Below are positions 25,825-34,424 of a stretch of DNA of 38,988 bases, in pieces. The position numbers and the translations under genes were made by a program. Source of the stretch: Winogradskyella sp. GTDB taxonomy: Bacteria > Bacteroidota > Bacteroidia > Flavobacteriales > Flavobacteriaceae. The notes under the pieces are model-generated. The model was not told the DNA's origin. It saw only the letters and a list, made by a program, of their open reading frames with translations, and searched no databases. Each line of letters begins with the position of its first letter. Within the stretch, counting starts at the first letter, position 1. The stretch spans positions 1 through 38,988 of the forward strand of contig NZ_JABSST010000024.1 of the NCBI RefSeq assembly GCF_013213975.1, given 5' to 3'.

Positions 25825-26697
25825 ATGAGAAAATTTAAATTCTTAATAGCTGTCGTAATGGTTTTATTTCTGACTTGTAGTAAGGAAGAACAAACGCCTA
25901 AACCTATGGAAACACGAGGGTATAATATGCTTCTCATTGGTAACAGCTTTTTTAGACCTTATGCAGAAAAACTTAATGTCATGGCAATTGATGCTGGTTT
26001 TGTAAATCATAACAGCACTACAGTTTTTCGTGGAGGCGAAAACGGAAGACCTATCAATTTTTGGAACGATTCCACCAGCACAGAACATCAAGAGATAAAA
26101 TCTGCACTCGACACAGGTAATATTGAATACTTTGGGATGACTTTTGGACACGACTCTATCAATCGAATTGAAGGCCATCACGCTTGGATAGAATATGCAT
26201 TACAAAACAATCCAGACATAACTATTTTCATATCATTATCACCTTTTGACTTTCCTAATGGAGATCCAAATGGTACTCGACCTGATTGGAATACATTTGC
26301 AATAGATAATGGGTTCAACTCAATACAAGAGTGCTATGATTATTATATAACTGAGATCATACACAACGAAATTGTAGACGAATTGCGTTTCGAATTTCCA
26401 TCTACCAAAATATTTACTATCCCAACTGGATTGGCAACCTTTAATTTAGCACAAATGAATATTGACGGCTTATTGCTAGATAATATTAATATGTTTGGGC
26501 CACGAGAAACTTCTATTTTTACTGATCCAAAAGGACATCAAGGCAATATAGTTCGAGAAACAGGTGGTCTTATATGGTTAAATAGTATCTATCATGTCGA
26601 TCTAGACACCAACACTTATGAAACAGGATTCAATACAGATTTACACGAAATTGCAGAGCAAATCATGAACAGCCATGACCCAAATTACAAACAGTAG
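25825..26697 (+). CDS. SGNH-hydrolase-like lipoprotein
   Basis: 290 aa. The signal ends in VLFLTC (Cys18), followed by a polar linker. NMLLIGNSFF (34-43) corresponds to SGNH block I, with Ser41 in GNS. A long middle section with FGMTFGHDS may give the glycine/asparagine oxyanion elements. DPKGHQG near 234-240 would be the Asp/His block V (here D-x3-H). The spacing resembles the DUF4886-type SGNH proteins of Bacteroidota, which sit near glycan-use genes. Deacetylation of a glycan is a fair guess, not shown. No susCD pair is in sight. Confidence 0.75.
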   Translation: MRKFKFLIAVVMVLFLTCSKEEQTPKPMETRGYNMLLIGNSFFRPYAEKLNVMAIDAGFVNHNSTTVFRGGENGRPINFWNDSTSTEHQEIKSALDTGNIEYFGMTFGHDSINRIEGHHAWIEYALQNNPDITIFISLSPFDFPNGDPNGTRPDWNTFAIDNGFNSIQECYDYYITEIIHNEIVDELRFEFPSTKIFTIPTGLATFNLAQMNIDGLLLDNINMFGPRETSIFTDPKGHQGNIVRETGGLIWLNSIYHVDLDTNTYETGFNTDLHEIAEQIMNSHDPNYKQ

Positions 26698-26976
26698 ATG
26701 CATAAGACAAAATTTAAAAGGTATTTCAAACATTTCGTCGATTTATAAACATGAAGACACCTGTGCTGAGTTGAGAAATTTAAAATACAACAAAATGATC
26801 ACTTTTAATTCTTATACTAAAGTTGAAGATGTTTTACCAAAACCGCAGCTTCTGTATAACAATTTAAAGATTTATGAAGTTTCCTTATTAGAAGCTATAG
26901 AAATAATTTAATTAAACATAGATTAACCATATTGACCCCACATAAATAATAGATTCACATTATAATTCAAAGGAAG
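26698..26976 (+). other. Spacer closing the accessory region
   Basis: ATG 26796 opens a 38-codon frame (MITFNSYTKVEDVLPKPQ, ending EAIEII at 26911) with no recognisable family. It might be a small gene or a remnant. An ATTGACCC motif at 26931-26938 resembles the one at the other border (16061-16072). Confidence 0.3.
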
Positions 26977-27801
26977 TTGAAAGCATTAGTTTCTAAATCA
27001 TGGCTTAAAGAAAATCTAAACAATCCTAACCTCATCATTTTAGATGCTAGTATCTCAAAAAATGCAGCTAAAAAAGTATTTGAAAGTTCTAATATTATGA
27101 TTCCAAGGGCGAGACGCTTCGATCTTAAGAACGTTTTCTTAGATACCACAAGTCCATTTCCTAATACAGTTCCAAATCCGGAATACTTTCAGCACCAATG
27201 CCAAAAGTTAGGTATAAACAAAAACTCTGAAATTGTTGTTTATGACAATGCTGGTATTTACACAAGCCCAAGAGTTTGGTGGCTATTTAATATAATGGGA
27301 CATGATAATATCAGCGTACTCAATGGCGGACTGCCAGATTGGGTGGCCAACGGTTTTGCTACTGTTAAAGCTTATGAAACAACTTTTAAGCATGGGAACT
27401 TTAAAGTTAATTTTAATGCAGAGGCTGTCATTTTATATGAACAGATGATTCGTAATTGCAAGACGCAAGACTTTCTTACTATAGATGCTCGATCAAAAGG
27501 TCGCTTTAATGGTACCGAAAAGGAGCCCAGAATAGAATTACAAAGTGGCCATATTCCTAACTCCATAAATATTCACTACCAAGAGGTTCTAGAGGAAGGT
27601 AAGTTTAAATCAAAAACAGCACTTAAAGCACTTTTTAATAAGAAATGTAAAGGTAATAAACCCTTAGTTTTTAGCTGTGGCTCAGGCATAACAGCGTGTA
27701 TTGTATTACTCGCAAGTAATTTAGCGTATTCTAAAAACTTAAAGGTTTACGACGGTTCGTGGACCGAATGGGCTATCATTAATGAATTGTTTACCAAATA
27801 A
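26977..27801 (+). CDS. sseA: 3-mercaptopyruvate sulfurtransferase (two-rhodanese-domain)
   Basis: 274-aa tandem rhodanese. The inactive domain spans about 1-125 (LVSKSWLKENL, LDASI, VVYDNAG, RVWWLFNIMGHDNISVLNGG). The catalytic domain spans about 145-274, with the loop CGSGITA near Cys233. CGSG-type loops mark mercaptopyruvate sulfurtransferases, as opposed to CRKG in thiosulfate enzymes. It transfers sulfur from mercaptopyruvate to cyanide or thiols in the cytoplasm. Start: the family N-terminus begins just before LVSKSWL and no in-frame ATG exists there. TTG 26977, immediately after AAAGGAAG, is the best choice. An in-frame TAG at 26950 excludes a longer protein. Confidence 0.9.
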   Translation: MKALVSKSWLKENLNNPNLIILDASISKNAAKKVFESSNIMIPRARRFDLKNVFLDTTSPFPNTVPNPEYFQHQCQKLGINKNSEIVVYDNAGIYTSPRVWWLFNIMGHDNISVLNGGLPDWVANGFATVKAYETTFKHGNFKVNFNAEAVILYEQMIRNCKTQDFLTIDARSKGRFNGTEKEPRIELQSGHIPNSINIHYQEVLEEGKFKSKTALKALFNKKCKGNKPLVFSCGSGITACIVLLASNLAYSKNLKVYDGSWTEWAIINELFTK

Positions 27802-27887
27802 TTAGACGCAAATTTTTAAAGCGTTTTTAAGAATCGTTATTCAATATTCGGTAAAATTCTAACAGCTAACGTCAATCGATAGGTATA

Positions 27888-28664
27888 TTAATAACTCTTT
27901 ACAGTAAGCCCAAAAGTTAAGAATTGATCTTCGCGTTCTTGCTCAGAAACCACAATATTCTCAAAAGTGTGCAAATAGTTGATCTTAAAATTGAGGAACT
28001 TCCAAATAGGGAATTCAAGCCCAAAATCGGCTCGCCATCTATAATTATCACTTTCTTCTAATGAGGGCTGAATATAGCTTTCATGACTAAGAATGATCTT
28101 ATCTTTAAAAAGATGGTATTTACCATTGACCCAAACTGTAACTCTAAAGGTGTTAATATCGTTATTACCGTCATAGGCATCAATATTAAAATCAGTATTA
28201 TCAAAATTAGTTTGCTCGTACTCGCTAGTAAGCGAAAATTTTAACCAATCTTTACCCTTTATATACGCTTGCCAAGTAAAACCAGCACCAATTAATGAAC
28301 GTGAGCTAATTTCACGTCTAAAGTTAGTACTTAAAAAACCTAATACTTGCGGATATAAACGCTTTTCAGGGTTAAAATACAGAAAGTTGAGACTTAAGAA
28401 ATCAGCATCTGCTTTTTCTTGATCAAAAGCTTGATATACGTATGAGTTTTGAGTCTTAAACACCCACTTTTTCCAAGGTCTATAGGAGATCCCAGATTTG
28501 GCTCTAAAAATTAAAGTTTCCACATTGCCACCTTGCCAAAAGCCAGTAACTGACAAATCAGCTTTAATTTTTAATGAATCGCTTTCATTTATCTGCCCAA
28601 ATAATATAAGAGGCAGTATTAGTAAAACAAATACAACCAATTTCACGTTTAAAACATGCTTCAT
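27888..28664 (-). CDS. DUF481-type outer-membrane beta-barrel protein
   Basis: 258 aa with a signal peptide ending in LILFGQ near residue 24. The body alternates short amphipathic strands rich in aromatic residues (GFWQGGNVETLIFRAKSG, WLKFSLTSEYEQTNF, INYLHTFENIVV) and ends in an aromatic-rich strand (FGLTVKSY). These are marks of an outer-membrane barrel. GGNVETL matches the repeat signature of DUF481 (salt-induced outer-membrane protein group). No transport substrate is known. It is convergent with the sulfurtransferase gene and followed upstream by the TlpA-like gene on the same strand. Confidence 0.8.
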   Translation of the reverse strand: MKHVLNVKLVVFVLLILPLILFGQINESDSLKIKADLSVTGFWQGGNVETLIFRAKSGISYRPWKKWVFKTQNSYVYQAFDQEKADADFLSLNFLYFNPEKRLYPQVLGFLSTNFRREISSRSLIGAGFTWQAYIKGKDWLKFSLTSEYEQTNFDNTDFNIDAYDGNNDINTFRVTVWVNGKYHLFKDKIILSHESYIQPSLEESDNYRWRADFGLEFPIWKFLNFKINYLHTFENIVVSEQEREDQFLTFGLTVKSY

Positions 28665-28752
28665 TTCATATTATTATAGAAGCAAAATTATTCAATTGTA
28701 CATTTTTAAGCTCAAGTTAAGCCTAAAATTTACGAGAACGTTTTCTTAAAGA

Positions 28753-29985
28753 TTATTCGCTTAAAAGCTCTGAAACAAAGCTCTCAAACTCAGCTTTAAA
28801 CTCAGTATACTTGTCGCCAGTTGCAGGCCCATTAAATCCTGTATGTATTTTTCTAACCCTACCTTTTTTATCAATAAAAATAGATGTTGGATAAGATAAG
28901 ACATGATTGAGCATTGGTAATTTTTCTTGAGCCTTTGCTTTGTCAGAGGTACCATATTGTGCTAAAAGTACTGGATACTCAATACCTAATTTAGACTGTA
29001 ATCTATCAATACGGCTAAATGCGGTTTCTTTATCCTTGGCATATTCAAAAGCTAACGCTATAAACTCAAGATCGTCAGTCTTATTATTCTTATAGAATTC
29101 TGAATAATATTTACTCTCATCAAGGCAATTTGGACACCATGTACCCATGATCTGAACAATAATAACCTTATTCTTATAGTGGTTGTCTTTAATAGAAACC
29201 AATTTATCAGAGGTATTAGGGAATGTAAAATCTATAGTGTCATAACCTTCTTTTAAATATGTTAATTCATTAGCACTAGGCAACTCATAATTTTCGTTAC
29301 GCTTTGCAAAAAAAGGCTCTTTCCAATGATTACCAGAATAAAATGTACCTGCCATTACAGAATCAGTTACCTTAGCCGTAAATAAGAAGGCATGAGCACC
29401 GTCGAAAGTCGATAACTTCATCGTATCACCGTCCATAATACCTTGTAGATATCGGTAATCCCCTGTGGTAGTTCTAAAGGTCCCAGTAACATAATGACCA
29501 TCTTGCTTGAATATACCTTTAGCAATATATTCGCCTCCTTCGACACCCTGACTAAAAACCGTTTCCCAGACACCAGTAGCATTTTGAGTTGGCTGAAATT
29601 TACTCACTGCAAATCGTTCTGTTGGTCCATATTCAGCAAAAAAAGGAACAACACGATCTAAACTTTCTATTATGAAACTACCTTTCAAATTATCATCAAT
29701 AAAAGTTGCCGCTAAATACCCTTCAAAGACCGGAGTTGTAATAAATACCGAATCGTTTCTGTATTCAATATCATCAACCTCTATAACCTCTTCTGCATTT
29801 ATTATTTTTAACCTTTTATCTGATTTAACTTCAAAATTAAAGGGCAAAAGCTCGCCATCTTGAATGCTTAAGACACCTAAATATGTCCCAACCTTAAGTG
29901 TGTTTGATTTTTCAATCTCATTTTTAGATTCATTCTTACAAGAAAAGGCAGACAGGATCATGAGAAAAGCAAATAGATAGCGCAT
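28753..29985 (-). CDS. TlpA-like thioredoxin-fold lipoprotein
   Basis: 410 aa. The lipoprotein signal ends in LSAFSC (Cys16). Residues about 30-240 are a beta-rich DUF4369-like or unknown N-terminal part (TGTFRTTTGDYRYLQGIMDG). The C-terminal 150 residues form a thioredoxin fold of the TlpA/ResA group, with active site GTWCPNC at about 280-286 and the cis-Pro region LSYPTSIFID. Such proteins reduce periplasmic disulfides, for example in cytochrome c or outer-membrane protein maturation. No cytochrome maturation gene is adjacent. The gene is divergent from pheT. Confidence 0.88.
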   Translation of the reverse strand: MRYLFAFLMILSAFSCKNESKNEIEKSNTLKVGTYLGVLSIQDGELLPFNFEVKSDKRLKIINAEEVIEVDDIEYRNDSVFITTPVFEGYLAATFIDDNLKGSFIIESLDRVVPFFAEYGPTERFAVSKFQPTQNATGVWETVFSQGVEGGEYIAKGIFKQDGHYVTGTFRTTTGDYRYLQGIMDGDTMKLSTFDGAHAFLFTAKVTDSVMAGTFYSGNHWKEPFFAKRNENYELPSANELTYLKEGYDTIDFTFPNTSDKLVSIKDNHYKNKVIIVQIMGTWCPNCLDESKYYSEFYKNNKTDDLEFIALAFEYAKDKETAFSRIDRLQSKLGIEYPVLLAQYGTSDKAKAQEKLPMLNHVLSYPTSIFIDKKGRVRKIHTGFNGPATGDKYTEFKAEFESFVSELLSE

Positions 29986-30051
29986 ATGAAATGAATTTTT
30001 ATAATATTCGAAATAACAACAAATACCTTATATAAAAAAGCAAAGTATGCA

Positions 30052-30082
30052 TTTCATATAGAGGCAAGTATTTTTATCTTTG
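30052..30082 (+). promoter_or_regulatory. Promoter of pheT (TTTC-N19-TATCTTTG)
   Basis: TATCTTTG at 30075-30082 is an exact -7 box, and a weak -33 (TTTC, 30052-30055) is 19 bp upstream. The resulting leader of about 108 nt contains GCCC-ATAAT-GGGC (30109-30121), a small hairpin. No T-box or attenuator was recognised. Confidence 0.55.
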
Positions 30083-30197
30083 TGGCTTCATAGAACTAAG
30101 ACAATGAAGCCCATAATGGGCATTTGGTATGCAATGACCGACACCAACCAATATAATTAAATTGATTATCAATAAGCGGTCACGTAAATTTAAATAG

Positions 30198-32624
30198 ATG
30201 AAGATATCATACAACTGGCTAAAGCAGTTTATAAAGATAGATTGGGACGCTGAGAAAACTGGTAAATTACTAACAGATCTTGGCTTAGAAATAGAAGGCA
30301 TAACACCATACGAATCTGTAAAAGGTGGACTCAAAGGCATTGTTGTTGGTGAGGTCCTAACTTGCGAACAACACCCTAATGCCGATCGTTTAAAAGTAAC
30401 CACTGTAGATATTGGTGACGATGATCCTGTTCAAATCGTATGTGGAGCACCAAATGTAGCTGCAGGACAAAAAGTCCCAGTGGCAACTATAGGCACAACG
30501 CTTTATACTCCAGAAGGAGAAGCATGGAAAATTAAGAAAGGAAAAATTAGAGGTGAAGAAAGCCATGGTATGATTTGTGCCGAGGACGAGTTAGGACTTG
30601 GTGAATCACATGACGGTATTATGGTGCTTGATGAATCCTTAAACGTTGGGACTGCTGCTTCTGAAGTTTTTGAAATTGAAAACGATGACATTTTTGAAAT
30701 CGGTCTAACTCCAAATCGTGCAGATGCTATGAGTCATTTTGGGGTGGCAAGAGATCTTAAAGCCGGTTTATTACAAAAAGAATTACCTCTAGAACTTATT
30801 ACTCCATCGGTAATGTCTTATCATGTCGATGCCAGATCACTCAAAATTGATGTAGATGTTATCGATAAAGACAAGTGCCCGCGTTACTGTGGTGTCACTA
30901 TTTCTGGTGTTAAGGTAGCACCTTCTCCGAGTTGGTTACAGCACCGATTAAAATCTATAGGCCTATCTCCTATAAACAATATTGTAGACATTAGTAATTA
31001 TGTATTACATGAATTAGGTCAGCCACTACATGCATTTGATGCTAACAAAATTTCAGGCAATAAAGTTGAAGTTAGAACCTGTAGAGCTGGTACGAAATTC
31101 ACCACCTTAGATGATGTTGTTAGAGAATTGCATGAAGATGACTTAATGATATGTGATGGTGAAAAACCTATGTGTATCGCAGGTGTATTTGGCGGTATTG
31201 ATTCTGGCGTCATAGAGTCTACAAAAAATATATTTTTAGAAAGTGCCTATTTCGACCCTGTAAGTATTCGAAAGACAGCGAAACGTCATGGTCTTAACAC
31301 TGACGCATCATTTAGATTTGAGAGAGGCATCGATCCTAATATTACTGAATACGCCCTTAAACGCGCAGCTTTATTAATTACTGAAATTGCCGGTGGTGAA
31401 ATAACAAGCGATATTTCAGATTCTTATCCTAACAAGATTAAAGACTTTGAAGTTCGATTAAGTTTTGACAATGCTAAAAAGCTCATTGGAGAGGAAATAC
31501 CTAGAGAAACCATCAAAAGCATATTAACCTCATTAGAGATTAAGGTAAATAATGTTACTGAAACAGGACTAGGGCTTACGGTTCCTGCCTATAGAAACGA
31601 TGTTCAACGCGAAGCCGATATTATTGAAGAAATCTTAAGAGTCTATGGTTATAACAATGTGGGCACCACAGAAAAATTAAATGCATCGATCTCTAATTCA
31701 TCCCGTTTTGAAGATTACAAACTACAGAATGTCATTGGCACTCAACTAGCTTCGCAAGGATTTTATGAAATCATGGCAAATTCCTTGACATCTCCAAAAT
31801 ATGTAGAATTGAGTTCGGATCTGAATGAAGAGCATAATATAAAAATGATAAATCCACTGAGTAATGACTTAGAAGTGATGCGTCAATCGCTTCTTTTTTC
31901 AGGATTAGAATCTGTTTCTCACAATATTAATCGTAAAAGAAATGATCTGAAACTTTTTGAATTTGGAAAAACCTATCACCAATATTCAAAGAATAGAGAA
32001 GAGCAAAAACATTTATCCTTATTTGTTACAGGAAATAAATCTGAAGAACGTTGGAACAGTGCTACTAATCCAAGTGATTTTTTCTTCTTAAAAGGAACTG
32101 TTGAAGCAGTACTGCAACGTTTAGGTTTGAAGCGTTTAAAGTCATCACCAACAAAATCTGATGTTATTAATGAAGGCATGAGTCTCTCATTAGGTAAAAA
32201 GAAATTGGTTGATTTTGGATTAGTGAAAAAATCTATTTTAAAACATTTTGGTATAACTCAAAATGTGTTATTTGCAGATTTTAACTGGGACAATGTCTTA
32301 GAAATGGCGCAACATAATAAGATTAAGTTTTCAGAGATACCGAAGTATCCGGAAGTTCGACGAGATTTTGCTTTACTCTTAGACCATAATGTATCCTTTG
32401 AAGAGATTCATACCATCGCTAAACAAACTGAAAAGCAATTACTTAAAAATGTAAATTTGTTTGATGTGTATGAAGGCAAAAATCTTCCTGAAGGTAAAAA
32501 GAGCTATGCAGTAAGCTTTACCCTACAAGATGAGCATAAAACGTTGAATGACAAACAAATCGATAAAATCATGTCCAAGTTACAAGCCAATTTTGAAGGT
32601 AAACTTGGGGCTGAGTTGCGATAA
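30198..32624 (+). CDS. pheT: Phenylalanine-tRNA ligase beta subunit
   Basis: 808-aa beta chain of the alpha2-beta2 enzyme that charges tRNA-Phe. It starts with the family signature MKISYNWLKQFI. The tRNA-binding EMAP-like domain covers about 40-150 (VVGEVLTCEQHPNADRLK). GLTPNRADAMSHFGVARDL (168-186) begins the B3/B4 editing domain, which includes NNIVDISNYVLHELGQPLHA. The B5 domain is near 410-480, the synthetase-like core near 490-690, and the anticodon-binding FDX-ACB domain is at the C-terminus (YPEVRRDFALLLD, ending QANFEGKLGAELR). Full length. pheS is not in the window, as is common in Bacteroidota. Confidence 0.97.
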   Translation: MKISYNWLKQFIKIDWDAEKTGKLLTDLGLEIEGITPYESVKGGLKGIVVGEVLTCEQHPNADRLKVTTVDIGDDDPVQIVCGAPNVAAGQKVPVATIGTTLYTPEGEAWKIKKGKIRGEESHGMICAEDELGLGESHDGIMVLDESLNVGTAASEVFEIENDDIFEIGLTPNRADAMSHFGVARDLKAGLLQKELPLELITPSVMSYHVDARSLKIDVDVIDKDKCPRYCGVTISGVKVAPSPSWLQHRLKSIGLSPINNIVDISNYVLHELGQPLHAFDANKISGNKVEVRTCRAGTKFTTLDDVVRELHEDDLMICDGEKPMCIAGVFGGIDSGVIESTKNIFLESAYFDPVSIRKTAKRHGLNTDASFRFERGIDPNITEYALKRAALLITEIAGGEITSDISDSYPNKIKDFEVRLSFDNAKKLIGEEIPRETIKSILTSLEIKVNNVTETGLGLTVPAYRNDVQREADIIEEILRVYGYNNVGTTEKLNASISNSSRFEDYKLQNVIGTQLASQGFYEIMANSLTSPKYVELSSDLNEEHNIKMINPLSNDLEVMRQSLLFSGLESVSHNINRKRNDLKLFEFGKTYHQYSKNREEQKHLSLFVTGNKSEERWNSATNPSDFFFLKGTVEAVLQRLGLKRLKSSPTKSDVINEGMSLSLGKKKLVDFGLVKKSILKHFGITQNVLFADFNWDNVLEMAQHNKIKFSEIPKYPEVRRDFALLLDHNVSFEEIHTIAKQTEKQLLKNVNLFDVYEGKNLPEGKKSYAVSFTLQDEHKTLNDKQIDKIMSKLQANFEGKLGAELR

Positions 32625-32695
32625 ACATTATCATTTCTTTAGCAATTTAAAGCAGCGTAATGATTAACTTTATGGCATAAAAAACAAAAATTATT

Positions 32696-33196
32696 ATGGC
32701 AAACGTAACGCTCGGTGGTGCACCAGTTGAGACCGCTGGAGACTTACCTAAAGTAGGTAGTAAAGCTCCTGATTTTAAATTGACTGCAACAGATTTAACT
32801 GATAAAACAAATAGAGATTTTGAAGGATCCAGACTAGTTTTAAATATTTTTCCTAGTGTCGATACAGGCACGTGTGCGCAGTCCGTTAGAACATTTAATG
32901 AAAAAGCGAGTTCTCTGAAAAACACTAAAGTCTTATGTATTTCAAAAGATCTACCATTTGCAATGGCACGTTTCTGTGGTGCAGAAGGCATTGACAATGT
33001 CGAAAGTTATTCCGACTATAAAACTGGGCAATTTGGTAAAGATTATGGCTTAGCCTTTACAACAGGCGCATTCGAAACCTTACTATCTCGCTGTATTATA
33101 GTGTTAGATAAAGATGGTACTGTTTTACATACAGAACAAGTGTCTGAAATTGCAGATGAACCTGATTATGAAAGTGCTATAGCAAGTCTTTCTTAA
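32696..33196 (+). CDS. tpx: Thiol peroxidase, atypical 2-Cys (Tpx)
   Basis: 166-aa peroxiredoxin that reduces H2O2 and alkyl hydroperoxides using thioredoxin. It shows KVGSKAPDF at 19-27, the peroxidatic Cys60 in SVDTGTCAQSVR, and the resolving Cys94 in ARFCGAEGI. The 34-residue spacing is typical of Tpx. Length is standard. It is cytoplasmic or periplasmic without a signal here. It lies 4 bp before the diacylglycerol kinase gene, so they are co-transcribed. Confidence 0.95.
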   Translation: MANVTLGGAPVETAGDLPKVGSKAPDFKLTATDLTDKTNRDFEGSRLVLNIFPSVDTGTCAQSVRTFNEKASSLKNTKVLCISKDLPFAMARFCGAEGIDNVESYSDYKTGQFGKDYGLAFTTGAFETLLSRCIIVLDKDGTVLHTEQVSEIADEPDYESAIASLS

Positions 33197-33200
33197 TTTA

Positions 33201-33569
33201 ATGCAGAAAAAAGAATCACTCCTAGTTAATAGATTAAAAAGTGTTGGCTATGCCTTCCAAGGCATGCTGGTACTTATAAAGACAGAATCAAGTATTAAAA
33301 TCCAGCTATTTATTGCCATTGCCATAACCATAGCTGGATTTTATTTTAGTATTTCCAAAACTGAATGGATCGCTCAGATTACCATGATTGGATTAGTTAT
33401 GAGTGTAGAAGGAGTAAATACAGCCGTTGAGTACATCGCTGATTTTATTCATCCAGATCATCATCCAAAAATAGGTCTTATTAAGGATGTTGCTGCTGGT
33501 GCAGTTTTTATTGCTTCCATCGTTGCAACCATAATCGCTGGACTTATATATATACCGAAAATTTTTTAA
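33201..33569 (+). CDS. Diacylglycerol/undecaprenol kinase (DgkA family)
   Basis: 122-aa membrane kinase with three transmembrane helices (about 33-50, 57-75, 98-118). The DgkA signature is present: Glu70 and Asn73 in SVEGVNTAVEYIADFI, Glu77, and KDVAAGAV at 95-102. It recycles diacylglycerol or phosphorylates undecaprenol at the inner membrane. The Gram-positive-like layout (LVNRLKSVGYAFQGM at the N-terminus) favours the undecaprenol kinase branch, not proven. Confidence 0.92.
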   Translation: MQKKESLLVNRLKSVGYAFQGMLVLIKTESSIKIQLFIAIAITIAGFYFSISKTEWIAQITMIGLVMSVEGVNTAVEYIADFIHPDHHPKIGLIKDVAAGAVFIASIVATIIAGLIYIPKIF

Positions 33570-33621
33570 TACCAAATTAAAGGTATCAGCGTTAGACTTA
33601 TTAATTAATCAATTTAATGAA

Positions 33622-34392
33622 ATGAGAGTACAACTACTATTATGGTGTTTTTGTTTTATTGTATTTAGCTGTGTTAAAAAAAATACTTTAAATGCAAGCA
33701 ATATAGCAGCTGAAAAGAGTGATAGTATCCGCTTTCAGAAAGTTGAAACACTTCAGATTTCAAAAGATTTCGTACTAGGTAAATTTGATTACAAAAAGGA
33801 TTCAACATTTGTAATGGTTGATTCAAAATATGCAACCAAAACTATTTATCTTAAAAAAGCGACATTCGAAGCATTCTTAGAATTGGCCAAAGCAGCTAAA
33901 AAAGATGGGATCAGTTTTAATATTATTTCTGGCACACGTAGTTTTATTGAGCAAAAAGCCATTTGGGAGCGTAAATGGCAAAAGCATGCAGCGCTCGATC
34001 CGCTCAGACGTGCAAAGAAAATTTTAGATTACAGTTCTATGCCTGCATCATCAAGACATCATTGGGGAACTGATATTGATTTGAATAGTCTAAATAATTC
34101 GTATTTTAACAACGGAAAAAGATTAGTTGAATATAAATGGTTAGTAGCAAATGCAAATCGCTTCGGATTCTATCAAGTATACACTGATAAATCAACAGGA
34201 AGAACAGGCTATAAACTTGAAAAATGGCATTGGTCTTACTTGCCTTTAGCTAGTCAATATCTGGCCTATTATAATAACACCATTACCAATGATGACATAA
34301 AAGGCTTTTTAGGCTCGGAACTTTCAGAAAAACTTCATATCATTGAAGACTATGTTAATGGAATTTCTAAGCAAGCAAAAAAATATAAATAA
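33622..34392 (+). CDS. M15 family D-alanyl-D-alanine carboxypeptidase, lipoprotein
   Basis: 256 aa. The signal ends in FIVFSC (Cys17). The VanY/DacB zinc peptidase fold is shown by SGTRSFIEQKAIW (103-115), SSRHHWGTDIDLN with ligands His146 and Asp153, and EKWHWSYLP with the third ligand His203. All three zinc ligands are present. It would trim the terminal D-Ala of peptidoglycan stem peptides in the periplasm. It lies between dgkA and ftsK on the same strand, in an envelope-focused cluster. Confidence 0.9.
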   Translation: MRVQLLLWCFCFIVFSCVKKNTLNASNIAAEKSDSIRFQKVETLQISKDFVLGKFDYKKDSTFVMVDSKYATKTIYLKKATFEAFLELAKAAKKDGISFNIISGTRSFIEQKAIWERKWQKHAALDPLRRAKKILDYSSMPASSRHHWGTDIDLNSLNNSYFNNGKRLVEYKWLVANANRFGFYQVYTDKSTGRTGYKLEKWHWSYLPLASQYLAYYNNTITNDDIKGFLGSELSEKLHIIEDYVNGISKQAKKYK

Positions 34393-34400
34393 ATGAGGAA

Positions 34401-34418
34401 GTTCCGTATTTTCGGAAC
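34401..34418 (+). promoter_or_regulatory. 6-bp hairpin just upstream of ftsK, overlapping a promoter-like box
   Basis: GTTCCG (34401-34406) and CGGAAC (34413-34418) are perfect complements around TATTTT. The stretch TATTTTCG also resembles a TAnnTTnG -7 box. It ends 6 bp before ATG 34425. No T tract follows, so it is not a terminator. Confidence 0.3.
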
Positions 34419-34424
34419 ATAATT

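Noticed and set aside
26675-26911. 78-codon ORF overlapping the end of the SGNH-like gene
   Set aside because: The first part is the other gene read in a different frame. Only the last 38 codons lie in free DNA, and they have no recognisable similarity.
16058-26976. Chromosomal integron cassette array (single genes, one strand, long spacers)
   Set aside because: No attC-like sites with paired GTTRRRY/RYYYAAC cores were found after the genes, the spacers differ in length and sequence, and no integrase is in the window.
27802-27887. Terminator between the sulfurtransferase and DUF481 genes (ACGC...GCGTTTTTA)
   Set aside because: Only a 4-bp stem with an AT-rich loop; not strong enough to report as a feature.
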